In this document: positions 8,241 to 16,583 of the stretch, piece after piece
Position numbering within the stretch: the stretch's first letter is position 1
Layout of the letters: each line of letters starts with the position of its first letter
Assembly: GCF_000974765.1 (NCBI RefSeq)
Contig: NZ_BBWU01000038.1
Coordinates: 1-52,633 of the forward strand
DNA length: 52,633 nucleotides
Direction of reading: 5' to 3'
Origin: Sphingomonas changbaiensis NBRC 104936
GTDB lineage: Bacteria > Pseudomonadota > Alphaproteobacteria > Sphingomonadales > Sphingomonadaceae
Program-made: the position numbers and the translations under genes
Notes under the pieces: model-generated
Told to the model about the DNA's origin: nothing
The model's database searches: none
Seen by the model: only the letters and a program-made list of their open reading frames with translations

Positions 8241-9326
8241 TCAGGCGACGCGCATCATCCAGCCGTGCGGGTCCGGGGCGCGGCCGAACTGGATGTCGGT
8301 GAGCTGGCGGCGCAGGCTTTCGGTCAGCTGGCCGGTGCCGCCGGTGCCGATCGTCACGTCGAAGCCTTCGCCCTTCACGCGCCCGATCGGCGTCACCACC
8401 GCCGCGGTGCCGCAGGCGAACGCCTCGACCAGCCGGCCGCTTTTCGCGTCTTCCTGCCACTGATCGATTCCATAGGGCGCTTCCTCGACCGTCAGCCCCT
8501 GGTCGCGCGCGAGGCGGATCAGGGAGTCGCGCGTGATCCCGGCCAGGATCGTGCCGCCCAGCGGCGGCGTGCGCAGCGTGCCGTCGGCGAACACGAAGAA
8601 GATGTTCATGCCGCCCAGTTCCTCGACCCAGCGGCGCTCGACCGCGTCGAGGAACACGACCTGCTCGCACCCCTGGCGGCCCGCTTCGGCAAGCGCGATC
8701 AGGCTGGCGGCGTAGTTGCCGCCGCACTTGGCGGCGCCCGTCCCGCCCGGAGCCGCGCGGGTGTAGCTCTGCGATGCCCAGAGGGAGATCGCCTTCACCC
8801 CGCCCTTCCAGTAGGAGCCGACCGCCGAGGCGATCACCGCATAGATATATTCGGACGAAGGCTTCACCCCCAGGAACACTTCGCTCGCGAACACGAATGG
8901 GCGCAGATAGAGCGCGCCGTTAGGGATGCTTGGCACCCAGTCCCTGTCGGTGCGGACAAGCGCGCGGACGGAGTCGATGAAAACTTCCTCCGGGAGCTCC
9001 GGCATCGCCATCCGCTTTGCCGATTGCCTGAGGCGGCGCGCATTGGCGTCCGGGCGGAACAGGGCGACGCCGCCATCGGGCTGGCGATAAGCCTTCAGCC
9101 CTTCAAAAATCTCCTGCGCGTAGTGGAGCACCGACGAGGCCGGATCGGTCGCGATCGGCTCGCGCGCCTGAATCCGGGCCGAATGCCAGCCCTGGCCTTC
9201 GGTATAGCGCACCACCGCCATGTGATCGGTGAAGACGCGGCCGAAGCCGGGATCGGCGAGCAGCGCGTCGCGCTCTCCGGTCGCCAGCGGCGCGGCATTG
9301 GGCTGAAACTCGAACGTCAGGCTCAT
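8241..9326 (-). CDS. ilvE: Branched-chain amino acid aminotransferase
   Basis: A PLP-dependent class IV aminotransferase that transfers the amino group between glutamate and the 2-oxo acids of Leu, Ile and Val. The 361-residue protein starts MSLTFEFQPNAAPLA. It has LHYAQEIFEGLKAYRQPDGG, the PLP lysine at about 200 in GTGAAKCGGNYAAS, EELGGMNIFFV and ITRDSLIRLARDQGL. These are typical of the long (type II) bacterial IlvE. ATG 9326 is preceded by GAGGGG and is preferred over the open extension to 9485, which overlaps the divergent MarR gene. The divergent start of the MarR gene lies 40 bases away. Confidence 0.95.
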   Translation of the reverse strand: MSLTFEFQPNAAPLATGERDALLADPGFGRVFTDHMAVVRYTEGQGWHSARIQAREPIATDPASSVLHYAQEIFEGLKAYRQPDGGVALFRPDANARRLRQSAKRMAMPELPEEVFIDSVRALVRTDRDWVPSIPNGALYLRPFVFASEVFLGVKPSSEYIYAVIASAVGSYWKGGVKAISLWASQSYTRAAPGGTGAAKCGGNYAASLIALAEAGRQGCEQVVFLDAVERRWVEELGGMNIFFVFADGTLRTPPLGGTILAGITRDSLIRLARDQGLTVEEAPYGIDQWQEDAKSGRLVEAFACGTAAVVTPIGRVKGEGFDVTIGTGGTGQLTESLRRQLTDIQFGRAPDPHGWMMRVA

Positions 9327-9366
9327 CGGTCCCCTCGCAGGTTGCAGACCGCCTAGGGCGAATGGC

Positions 9367-9819
9367 ATGGCGAGCGCAATGGCAAGCTTCCCGACTGCCC
9401 TGTTCCTGCGCGAAGCCGAGGTGCGGCGTGGGCTCGAGCTGATGTTTGCGGGGCAAGCCGAACTTGCCCGTGCGATCGGCCCCATTCTCGCCGACGCAAA
9501 GCTTGGCCGCGCCCATCAGCGCGTGCTCTATTTCATCGGTCGTCAGCCGGACCTGACCGTCGGCGCGCTGCTCGCCCGGCTCGGCATAACCAAACAGTCC
9601 TTGAACCGCGTGCTGAACGAGCTGACGGAACGCGGCCTGGTCGAGGTGCGGGTCGGGCGCGACGATCGCCGCCAGCGGCTCCTTCGGCTGACGGAGAGCG
9701 GCAAGGCGCTGGAAGCCGAGCTGTTCGAAGCGATACGCGCGCGCATGGCGTCCGCCTACGCCCAGGCGGGGCAGCAGGCGGTCGGCGGCTTCTGGACGGT
9801 GCTCGAAGGGCTGGGCTAG
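9367..9819 (+). CDS. MarR-family transcriptional regulator
   Basis: A winged-helix dimeric regulator of 150 residues. The DNA-binding part reads LTVGALLARLGITKQSLNRVLNEL, followed by the wing RDDRRQRLLRLTESG, the core MarR signature (D-x-R-x3-L-x-LT-x-x-G). It is divergent from ilvE with a 40-base gap, so it may act on the shared promoter region; this is position-based inference. It converges on proC with a four-base overlap of the stop codons (CTAG). The ligand is unknown. The start is ATG 9367, with ATG 9379 possible. Confidence 0.88.
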   Translation: MASAMASFPTALFLREAEVRRGLELMFAGQAELARAIGPILADAKLGRAHQRVLYFIGRQPDLTVGALLARLGITKQSLNRVLNELTERGLVEVRVGRDDRRQRLLRLTESGKALEAELFEAIRARMASAYAQAGQQAVGGFWTVLEGLG

Positions 9820-10628
9820 CGCGTTTCCGCGGCCATCTCGCGGCCGCGCCGCTCGGCTGCCGCCAGCGTGCGCGTCATCAGCGCGCGCAGCGCGCCGCCC
9901 TCGTCCAGCACGTCCAGCCCTTTGCGGGTCATGCCGCCGGGGCTGGCGACCCGATCGGCGAGCACGGCAGGGCTTTCGTCGGAGCCCGCCGCGAGTCCCG
10001 CCGCCCCGTCCACCATCGCGGTCGCGAGGCGCAGCGCCTGGTCCGCGGGCAGGCCGAGCGCGATCCCGGCCGCCGCCACCGCATCGATGAAGCGGAACAG
10101 GAAGGCCGGCCCGCATCCGGCGAGCGCGGTCATCTGCCCGAACTGCGCCTCGTCCGCGGCCCACTCGGCAAGTCCCAGCGGACGCATCAGCGTTTCCAGC
10201 TCCGCCGCCCGTGCGCCGGCATCTCCGTAAAGCGCGACGACGCCGCGGCCGAGCGCGACCGGCGTGTTCGGCATCGCCCGCACGACCGTGCCCGCCTGCG
10301 GGAATCGCCCGCGCAGCGTGTCGAGCTCGGTGCCCGCCAGGATCGACACCAGCATCGTCTCGGGACCGACAGCCGCGGCGACGGCGTCGGCGACCTCGAC
10401 CAGCTTCTGCGGCTTGACCCCAAGCAGCAGGATGCGCGGCGACGCCTCGCCCTTGGGCATCTCGCGCACGGCCCGCACGCCAGGCGCCGGCGCAACGCCG
10501 CTTGGCCGGATCACCGTCACCGACTCCGGCGGCAGCCCCGCTTTCAGCCAGCAGCGCAGCATCGCGCCGGCCATGTTGCCGCACCCGACCAGCCAGATCG
10601 GCCCCAAATTCGAAAGCTTTGCGTCCAT
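9816..10628 (-). CDS. proC: Pyrroline-5-carboxylate reductase
   Basis: ProC reduces 1-pyrroline-5-carboxylate to proline with NAD(P)H, the final step of proline synthesis. The 270-residue protein has the Rossmann motif IWLVGCGNMAGAML, then LLLGVKPQKL, RAMPNTPVALGRG and the family signature TALAGCGPAFLFRFIDA, ending with ASPGGMTRKGLDVL. ATG 10628 is used; an extension to 10667 would add an Arg-rich stretch that looks intergenic. The stop overlaps that of the MarR gene. It is divergent from the diguanylate cyclase. Confidence 0.94.
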   Translation of the reverse strand: MDAKLSNLGPIWLVGCGNMAGAMLRCWLKAGLPPESVTVIRPSGVAPAPGVRAVREMPKGEASPRILLLGVKPQKLVEVADAVAAAVGPETMLVSILAGTELDTLRGRFPQAGTVVRAMPNTPVALGRGVVALYGDAGARAAELETLMRPLGLAEWAADEAQFGQMTALAGCGPAFLFRFIDAVAAAGIALGLPADQALRLATAMVDGAAGLAAGSDESPAVLADRVASPGGMTRKGLDVLDEGGALRALMTRTLAAAERRGREMAAETR

Positions 10629-10719
10629 GCCCCACCGCCTACCGCGCAACCGGAAATTGCGCCTCAATTTTTTCGTATCGGACGGTCAAGAAAATCGCCG
10701 CGCTGCCGTTCAATATCGC

Positions 10720-11883
10720 ATGAGCGACGCATCATCCTCCGCACGTCTGGTTTCTGTCGACGGCATTCCGGGCCGGGATCGCCGGAGCGCCGCGCGTGAC
10801 GACGCCCGCCAGCGCGGCAACCGCCTGACCCAGGCGGTGAAAAGCTGGTTCGGCAACCGCGAGGAAGACGTGCTGGAGCCGGACCAGAGCGGCCAGGAAC
10901 CGTCCATATTCCAGCGCGTCGGCGCGTTCCTTCAGCAGAACCTGCTCGAGCCGACGCCGCCGCACTACGAGCTTGTCTACGGCTATGTCCTCGAAACCGA
11001 CCGGCGGCTGGTCGACGCGGTCGATCGCGCGATCGTGCGCGAAGGCCTGCTGACCGCCGAAGCCGCCGACCTGATCCTGGCCGAAGTCCGCACCGATATG
11101 TCGGCCGAATTCCTGGCGAACCTGGTCGACAAGGCACAGGCGGGGCTCAGCGACATCGCCGGCCTCGCCAAGCAATCGGGAGCCGATGCCAAGGCCTATG
11201 GCCAGGCGCTGGAAAGCAAGGTCGCCGACCTGCAGGGCGACGACAGCGAAGGCGCGGTCAAGGCGCTGGTGCAGCTGACCAGCTCGATGATCGAGCGGAC
11301 CAAGGCGGCCGAGCAGCAGCTTCGCGACGCCGGCAAGCAGATGACCCAGCTGCGCGGCAGCTTGGCCGAGGCGCGCCGGATCGCGGAAAGCGATGCGCTG
11401 ACCGGGCTCGCCAATCGTCGCGCGTTCGAAAACAAGCTCCGCCGCGCGGTCGCGCAGGCGCGCGAGACCGGCAAGCCGCTCGCGCTCGCCTTTTGCGATA
11501 TCGATCATTTCAAGGTCATCAACGACACGCACGGCCACGATGTCGGCGATCGCATCCTGAAGTTCGTCGCCCAGCGGCTCGCGTCCGCGTCCGGCAACAA
11601 TTGCTTCGTCGCGCGGCATGGCGGCGAGGAATTCGTGATGCTGTTCGAAGCATCGACCGCCGAAGCGGCGGCGCGGATCGTCAACGAGGTGCGCGCTGAT
11701 CTGGAAGAGCGCCGGCTTGTCGCCAAGCAGAGCGGCGAGCCGATCGGCCAGGTCAGCTTTTCGGCCGGCGTCGCCTCGCTCGGCCCGAAGGAAAACGGCC
11801 GCCAGATGCTCCGCACCGCCGACCAGGCCCTCTATCGCGCCAAGCGCGAGGGCCGGAACCGCGTCGTGGTGCTCGGGGAGTAA
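10720..11883 (+). CDS. Diguanylate cyclase (GGDEF protein, soluble)
   Basis: It makes the second messenger cyclic di-GMP from two GTP. Of 387 residues, the carboxyl half is a GGDEF domain: DALTGLANRRAFENKL (about 225-240), CDIDHFKVINDTHGHDVGD, and the active-site GGEEF at 301-305 in ARHGGEEFVMLFE. The expected RxxD inhibitory site five residues earlier is absent (sequence NCFVAR), so product inhibition through that site is not expected. The amino-terminal 200 residues have no membrane segment and look helical, with a coiled coil just before the GGDEF domain (MIERTKAAEQQLRDAGKQM). The frame is open far upstream, but ATG 10720 avoids proC. The input signal is unknown. Confidence 0.92.
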   Translation: MSDASSSARLVSVDGIPGRDRRSAARDDARQRGNRLTQAVKSWFGNREEDVLEPDQSGQEPSIFQRVGAFLQQNLLEPTPPHYELVYGYVLETDRRLVDAVDRAIVREGLLTAEAADLILAEVRTDMSAEFLANLVDKAQAGLSDIAGLAKQSGADAKAYGQALESKVADLQGDDSEGAVKALVQLTSSMIERTKAAEQQLRDAGKQMTQLRGSLAEARRIAESDALTGLANRRAFENKLRRAVAQARETGKPLALAFCDIDHFKVINDTHGHDVGDRILKFVAQRLASASGNNCFVARHGGEEFVMLFEASTAEAAARIVNEVRADLEERRLVAKQSGEPIGQVSFSAGVASLGPKENGRQMLRTADQALYRAKREGRNRVVVLGE

Positions 11884-11893
11884 CTTTCCGCTC

Positions 11894-11957
11894 CGGTCCC
11901 CCTCACCCCGCTCGCGGCAGAGCCGCGAGTCGCCCTCTCCCGATGGGAGAGGGTGAT
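11894..11957. terminator. Class D double hairpin, likely bidirectional terminator
   Basis: Two stems lie between the convergent diguanylate cyclase and ybjN genes: CTCGCGGC-AGA-GCCGCGAG and CCCTCTCCC-GAT-GGGAGAGGG. This is a common repeat type in GC-rich proteobacteria. There is no T-run, so the terminator role is inferred from its position. Confidence 0.6.
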
Positions 11958-12470
11958 TTACGCCTCGCCCTGAGTCTCGATCAGGGCCGCGGCGATCGCT
12001 TCGCGCGGGGTCTTGCCGCCCCACAGCACGAACTGGAACACCGGGTAATAGCGTTCGCATTCGTCGATCGCGGATTCGATCAGCGTCTCGGTCTGAGTGA
12101 GCGACATCGCCGGCTCGTCGCCTTCCAGAAGCGCGGCATGGCGGAAGAGCAGGATGCCGCTGGCCGACCACAGCTCGAAATGGCCGATCCAGAGCTGCTC
12201 GTTGACCAGCCCGATCGCTTCGTAGATCGCGCTCCGCTTTTCTTCCGGCACCTTGATGTCGGGGAGGGCCAGGAACTGCAGCACCCGGTCTTCGTCGCGC
12301 CAGACGCCGCGCAGCTCATACTCGGTCCAGCTGCCTTTGACGTTGGCGACGATCTCGTCGTCGGCATTGCGGTCGTACGCCCAGCCATGCGCGGAGAAGT
12401 AATTCTCCAGCATTTCGATGGGAGCGGCCGATTCACCTTCGGCTTCTTCGAAGTCTTCAAGCGTCATCAT
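11958..12470 (-). CDS. YbjN domain-containing protein
   Basis: A 170-residue cytosolic protein of the YbjN / type III secretion chaperone-like fold. It reads PIEMLENYFSAHGWAYDRNADDEIVANV, the usual opening, then YELRGVWRDEDRVLQFLALPDIKVPEEKR and NEQLWIGHFELW, ending ECERYYPVFQFVLWGGKTPREAI. The alphaproteobacterial form is conserved and of unknown molecular function; the E. coli protein has been linked to stress and motility control. Two adjacent ATG codons (12470, 12467) can start it. It is convergent with the diguanylate cyclase across the class D hairpin. Confidence 0.88.
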   Translation of the reverse strand: MMTLEDFEEAEGESAAPIEMLENYFSAHGWAYDRNADDEIVANVKGSWTEYELRGVWRDEDRVLQFLALPDIKVPEEKRSAIYEAIGLVNEQLWIGHFELWSASGILLFRHAALLEGDEPAMSLTQTETLIESAIDECERYYPVFQFVLWGGKTPREAIAAALIETQGEA

Positions 12471-12590
12471 GGCCGTTCCCCGGTCGCGACCGTTTGTTGC
12501 GCTGCATGATCGCAGTGCAGCGTGTGCGCGACAAGCGGCCCGCTGTGGGCGAGTTCATAAAGCTGTGGATTGAAATGGGACAGGTTGTGG

Positions 12591-12860
12591 TCAAATCTTG
12601 GGCGGCTGCTTGCCGCCGGGCCCCGCCGCCTCAAGCGCGTCCACGCGGGCACGCAGCGCATCCGCCTCGTCGCGGGCGGCCGCGGCCATCGCCTTCACCG
12701 CCTCGAATTCGTCACGGCTGACGAAATCCATGCCGCCGATCCATTCGCGCATCCGCTCCTTAAACGAGCTCTCCGCCTCGCGGCCCATGCCGGCAAAGGT
12801 GCCGGCGACGCCGTTCAGCATCTTGGCGAAATCGTCAAAGAAACGGTTCTCGGTCTGCAT
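12591..12860 (-). CDS. ubiK: UbiK-type accessory factor (BMFP)
   Basis: An 89-residue helical protein of the membrane fusogenic (DUF526/BMFP) family. E. coli UbiK binds UbiJ and helps the ubiquinone hydroxylases. The pattern NRFFDDFAKMLNGVAGTFAGMGREAE, then FVSRDEFEAVKAMAAAARDE and a carboxyl coiled coil (ADALRARVDALEA), is characteristic. The 118 bases between it and ybjN hold no gene or clear signal. It is co-oriented with tspO 12 bases upstream, so the two may be one transcript. Confidence 0.85.
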   Translation of the reverse strand: MQTENRFFDDFAKMLNGVAGTFAGMGREAESSFKERMREWIGGMDFVSRDEFEAVKAMAAAARDEADALRARVDALEAAGPGGKQPPKI

Positions 12861-12872
12861 GGTCGCTCCTGG

Positions 12873-13427
12873 TCAGTCGCCTATCTGGGTGTTGAGACTG
12901 CCCGGGACAAGCCGTTCCGCATCCGGGTTCAGGCGGCGGATATCGTGATTGAGCGCGGCGGCGAAGCAGAGCCAGGCGAGATAGGGCACCATCAGCCAGG
13001 CGGCGGCCGTGCGGACCTGGCCGAACACCACGGTCGTCGCGGCTGCGGCGACGAAGATGCCGACGATCAGCCAGAACGCGGCCGTCACCTGGTGCATCGC
13101 GAAGAACAGCGGAGACCAGCAGAGATTGAGCGCAAGCTGGACCACAAACAGCAGGGCCGCGAGGCCCCGCAGCCGATTGCCGCGCGCGTTCAGCACGATC
13201 GCCAGCGCGAGGCCCTGGAGGATGTAGAGCAGCGTCCAGGCGAGGCCGAACGCGGCGCCCGGCGGCATCGCCGCGGGCTTGCGCAGCACCGCGAACCAGC
13301 TGTTGTCGTATCCCGACCCCGCCAGCCTGCCCGACAGAATGCCGAGCAGCAGCACCAGCGGGATGGTGACGACGGCGCGCCTGAAAAGCGAAAACCCGAT
13401 CTGCGAACGCGACGCGATTTCCCCCAC
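12873..13427 (-). CDS. tspO: TspO/MBR family membrane protein
   Basis: A five-helix tryptophan-rich sensory protein that binds tetrapyrroles; in alphaproteobacteria it modulates porphyrin export and stress responses. The sequence shows WFAVLRKPAAMPPGAAFGLAWTLLYILQG, NLCWSPLFFAMHQVTAAF and the closing PYLAWLCFAAALNHDIRRLN, all family hallmarks. GTG 13427 is chosen because GGAGGT lies five bases before it, giving 184 residues; the frame runs open to 13481. It lies upstream of ubiK and downstream of the TonB receptor gene. Confidence 0.92.
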   Translation of the reverse strand: MGEIASRSQIGFSLFRRAVVTIPLVLLLGILSGRLAGSGYDNSWFAVLRKPAAMPPGAAFGLAWTLLYILQGLALAIVLNARGNRLRGLAALLFVVQLALNLCWSPLFFAMHQVTAAFWLIVGIFVAAAATTVVFGQVRTAAAWLMVPYLAWLCFAAALNHDIRRLNPDAERLVPGSLNTQIGD

Positions 13428-13499
13428 TCGTACCTCCGTCCGGTTTGCGCGGCTCCGTAGCGACCGGGGCGGGAGAGTCAAAGCTTCGGGCGACGAACG

Positions 13500-15413
13500 C
13501 TAGATATCCGTGGTCAACGTCACGCTCAGCCGGCGCGGCTGGTTGTAGACGAAGAAGCCGCTGCCGCCGACGCCATAGCCATAGTTGTTGAAGATATTGC
13601 CGACCTGGGCGCGGATCAGCGCGTTCGACTTGCCGATCTTGAACCGGTAGCGCCCGCCGATCGCAAGCACCGCGCGCGGCGGCACGTAGAGCGTGTTGGC
13701 GGCGTTGGCGACCCGCCGGCCGGTCTCTTCCAGGAACGCGTCGACCGAGAACGGGCTGTCGGGGAAGCGGTAGTCGATGCTCGCGATGCTGTGCCGCTCG
13801 ATCGAGGCGACGGGCTTGCGTCCCATCGCGCCGCTGTCGACCAGCTCGCCGGTCACTTGCGCATCGAGGAACAGCGTGCCGGCGACGATGTTCAGCCCTG
13901 GGGCGACCTGGCCTGCGACCGACAGCTCGACGCCTCGATGCCGAAGCTCGCCGAGCTGGCGGAAGCGATTGACGCTGTCGAGGTTGAAATAGGGCTTGGT
14001 GATTTCGAACACGCCCGCGATCGCCGAGAGATTGTCGGTGACGGCCCAGCGCACCCCCGCATCCTTCTGCTCGGTCAGGATCGCTGGCGGCGCTTCGTTG
14101 CGGTTGACGGCGATTTCCGACGCGACCGGACTTTCCTCCAGGCCGCGCGCATAGCTGGCATAGATTGCGACTGCGCGCGTCACTTCGATCGCGGCGTTGG
14201 CGTTCAGCAGCCAGGGCGAAGACTTCGACTCCGGCAGCGGCCCGGCCGGGGTCAGGACGTCCTTGCTATAGTCGGTCTTCTGCACCCCGATTCCGAACTC
14301 GCCGACATCCAGCCACTTCAGCTGATAGCCGATACCGAACGTCGTCTGCCGGACATGGTCGCGCGTCTTCTCGCCGAAGCTGAACTCCGGCCGCGGCTTG
14401 TAATCCACCTCACCCCAGACCGTCGGGCCGAGGGAGATCGGGTCCGAGCCGCCATAGCGCCGCCGCTGGTCGCGCGCACGGACCGTCGCGATGAAGCTGT
14501 GGCGGCGCTTGCCCTCATCGAAATTGCGGGACACGCGCAGCTCGCCCGACGTGGCGGCGAACACGTCTCCGGAATCGACGATCACCAGCCGGTTTGCGGC
14601 GTTGCCGTCCGGCGTCACGCCCAGCAGCAGGTCGATCGCATTGCGCGCGTCGTGGCTGACCGACCGGAACACCCCCGCCGCAATGTCGAAGCCCGCCACC
14701 GGCGCCTTCGCGATCAGCCCGGTGTTCCAGGCGTTTCCTTGATAGATCGCCCAGGGCTGCCCAGCGAACACGACCCGCTTGACGCGCGGCGGCAGATAAT
14801 CGCCCGCGGTGAAGACCAGCGTCTGCGCTTCCTGCGAACGGGTCTGGATCGAGCTCCAGAACGGGATGATCTCGACGCCTTCGGCCGGGCGCCAGACCGG
14901 AGTGACGCCCATCGACAGATAATGCGGGGTGCCGCCGAAATGCTGGTTGTCGTTGTAATAGCCGACGCCCGCCTGGACGCCGAGCTTGCTGCCGTCGATC
15001 GGAAGCGATAGGTCGAGCTGGCCGACCTGCGCATCGAACGGCCCATAGCGCAGCACCACGCTCGCCAGCGTCTTGTCGCCGGGCTTGCGCAGCGAATAAT
15101 CGGCGATGCCGGTCGGCGCCGGAAACGGATAGCCCTGGGCCGAGATGCCGACCCGCATCGTCGACCCCTCGATCAGCCGGTCGGTCGGGTTCGCCTCCTG
15201 CTGGAAATAGAGCCCTTCGATCCGGGTGTTGCCCGCGTCGACGGCGGAAAAGCCGCGCACGTCGAACGGATTGTAGATCCCGATCTGCTCGTCGCCGACC
15301 TTTTTCCCGAACGCGTCTTTCGACTGCGTGGTCGCGTTGTCGGTCGTGCGCTGCGCGAACGCCGAGGTCGAGCACAGGAGGGCGGCGGCGGCAGAGCAGA
15401 TCAGGACGCGCAT
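13500..15413 (-). CDS. TonB-dependent receptor
   Basis: An outer-membrane active-transport barrel of 637 residues. The signal peptide MRVLICSAAAALLCSTSAFA is followed by a short plug-like region (NPFDVRGFSAVDAGNTRIEGLYFQQEAN). The barrel is rich in alternating strands and ends with the aromatic C-terminal strand RRLSVTLTTDI preceded by NIFNNYGYG. The length is at the short end for the family and no N-terminal TonB-box repeat domain is seen. The substrate is not deducible; the closest-looking architecture is that of siderophore or polyphenol receptors. ATG 15413 is preferred over an open extension to 15590 that would enter tlyA. Confidence 0.9.
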   Translation of the reverse strand: MRVLICSAAAALLCSTSAFAQRTTDNATTQSKDAFGKKVGDEQIGIYNPFDVRGFSAVDAGNTRIEGLYFQQEANPTDRLIEGSTMRVGISAQGYPFPAPTGIADYSLRKPGDKTLASVVLRYGPFDAQVGQLDLSLPIDGSKLGVQAGVGYYNDNQHFGGTPHYLSMGVTPVWRPAEGVEIIPFWSSIQTRSQEAQTLVFTAGDYLPPRVKRVVFAGQPWAIYQGNAWNTGLIAKAPVAGFDIAAGVFRSVSHDARNAIDLLLGVTPDGNAANRLVIVDSGDVFAATSGELRVSRNFDEGKRRHSFIATVRARDQRRRYGGSDPISLGPTVWGEVDYKPRPEFSFGEKTRDHVRQTTFGIGYQLKWLDVGEFGIGVQKTDYSKDVLTPAGPLPESKSSPWLLNANAAIEVTRAVAIYASYARGLEESPVASEIAVNRNEAPPAILTEQKDAGVRWAVTDNLSAIAGVFEITKPYFNLDSVNRFRQLGELRHRGVELSVAGQVAPGLNIVAGTLFLDAQVTGELVDSGAMGRKPVASIERHSIASIDYRFPDSPFSVDAFLEETGRRVANAANTLYVPPRAVLAIGGRYRFKIGKSNALIRAQVGNIFNNYGYGVGGSGFFVYNQPRRLSVTLTTDI

Positions 15414-15487
15414 CACCGTACCATGACGCGCAAGCCGTTGCGCGCGTGCAACTTTCGACCAGCCGCGTGGCGGTTCGACGAGCGGCG

Positions 15488-16222
15488 TCAGCCGCGCTCC
15501 GCCGCGATCAGGAACTCGATATTGCCCTCCGGTCCGGTGATCGGGCTCTCGACGATCCCCGCCACGCGCCAGCCCTGCGCCGAAACCCATTCCGCGACCT
15601 CGCTACAGACGCGCGCGTGCACGGCGGGATCGCGCACCACGCCGCCCTTGCCGACTTCGTCGCGCCCGGCCTCGAACTGCGGCTTGATCAGCGCCAGCAG
15701 CCGCGCATCCGGGCCGGCAAAGGTCAGCGGCACTTCCAGCACCTTGGCGAGACCGATGAAGCTCGCATCGCAAACGATCAGATTGACCGCCTCGGGAATA
15801 TGCGCCGGCGTCAGCAGCCGCGCGCTCAATTGCTCCAGCACGACCACGCGGGAGTCCTGGCGCAGCTTCCAGGCGAGCTGGTTGGTGCCGCTGTCGACCG
15901 CATAGACGCGGATCGCGCCGCGCGTCAGCAGCACATCGGTGAAGCCGCCGGTCGACGAGCCCACGTCCATCGCGACCGCGCCCGCCACGCCCCAGCCGAA
16001 ATGGTCCAGCGCGTGCGCAAGCTTGATGCCGCCGCGCGAGACCCAGGGATGGTCGCGGCCGCGCACCTCGATCGGCGCGTCGTGGGCAAGAGTCTGTCCG
16101 GGTTTGTCGATGCGCCGGTCTCCGGAGAAGACGAGGCCGGCGAGGATCAGCGCCTGCGCGCGGGTGCGGCTTTCGGCAAGCGCGCGATCGACGAGGAGCT
16201 GGTCGGCGCGCTGCTTGGCCAT
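15488..16222 (-). CDS. tlyA: TlyA-family rRNA 2'-O-methyltransferase
   Basis: A cytoplasmic RNA methyltransferase of 244 residues. An S4 RNA-binding domain (ADQLLVDRALAESRTRAQALILAG, about residues 5-60) precedes an FtsJ-type domain with SAM motif AMDVGSSTGGFTDVLL and the VSRGGIKL, CDASF and IKPQFE blocks that carry the catalytic Lys-Asp-Lys-Glu set. Mycobacterial TlyA methylates 16S and 23S rRNA. Some homologues are annotated as hemolysins, which is historical. It is co-oriented with its neighbours and has no obvious operon overlap. Confidence 0.9.
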   Translation of the reverse strand: MAKQRADQLLVDRALAESRTRAQALILAGLVFSGDRRIDKPGQTLAHDAPIEVRGRDHPWVSRGGIKLAHALDHFGWGVAGAVAMDVGSSTGGFTDVLLTRGAIRVYAVDSGTNQLAWKLRQDSRVVVLEQLSARLLTPAHIPEAVNLIVCDASFIGLAKVLEVPLTFAGPDARLLALIKPQFEAGRDEVGKGGVVRDPAVHARVCSEVAEWVSAQGWRVAGIVESPITGPEGNIEFLIAAERG

Positions 16223-16270
16223 GGCGCGGCAATAGCGGCGCGAGAGCGCGCCGCCAACCGCGCGGTCAGA

Positions 16271-16471
16271 TCAGGCGCAGAGTTCCTGCGCCTTGCGCGC
16301 GAACATTTCGGCCAGCGCCTGGCGGCGGATCGCAGCCTCCGGCGTCACTGCCTTGGCAGCGGCATTGGCTTCGTAAGCAGCGCGACGCGCATAGTAACGG
16401 ACGTTCGATTCCACAGCGACCCTCTCCCCGGCGCTCATGAAGCGATTCCCCGACCGCTCCAGGTTTTCCAT
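16271..16471 (-). CDS. Small hypothetical protein (66 aa)
   Basis: The frame reads MENLERSGNRFMSAGERVAVESNV, then a helical Ala-rich part (YEANAAAKAVTPEAAIRRQALAEMFARKA). There is no signal peptide or membrane segment. ATG 16471 has GGGGCAGC just before it; the frame is open to 16558 but that extension has no start signal. It is 48 bases upstream of tlyA on the same strand. Its coding character (third-position GC, no stop in the helical part) supports a real gene. The function is unknown. Confidence 0.55.
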   Translation of the reverse strand: MENLERSGNRFMSAGERVAVESNVRYYARRAAYEANAAAKAVTPEAAIRRQALAEMFARKAQELCA

Positions 16472-16583
16472 GCTGCCCCGCAATCGTAAAATGATGGTTA
16501 ATTCCCACAGCCCGATTCGCGAATATTTTTGTGGCGCCGTTCGTCCGGATTCCAGCACGTTTCGCGGGGCTTAACTCCAGCTC

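Noticed and set aside
15488-16222. Hemolysin
   Set aside because: TlyA-type proteins were named so historically; the S4 plus FtsJ domains show an RNA methyltransferase.
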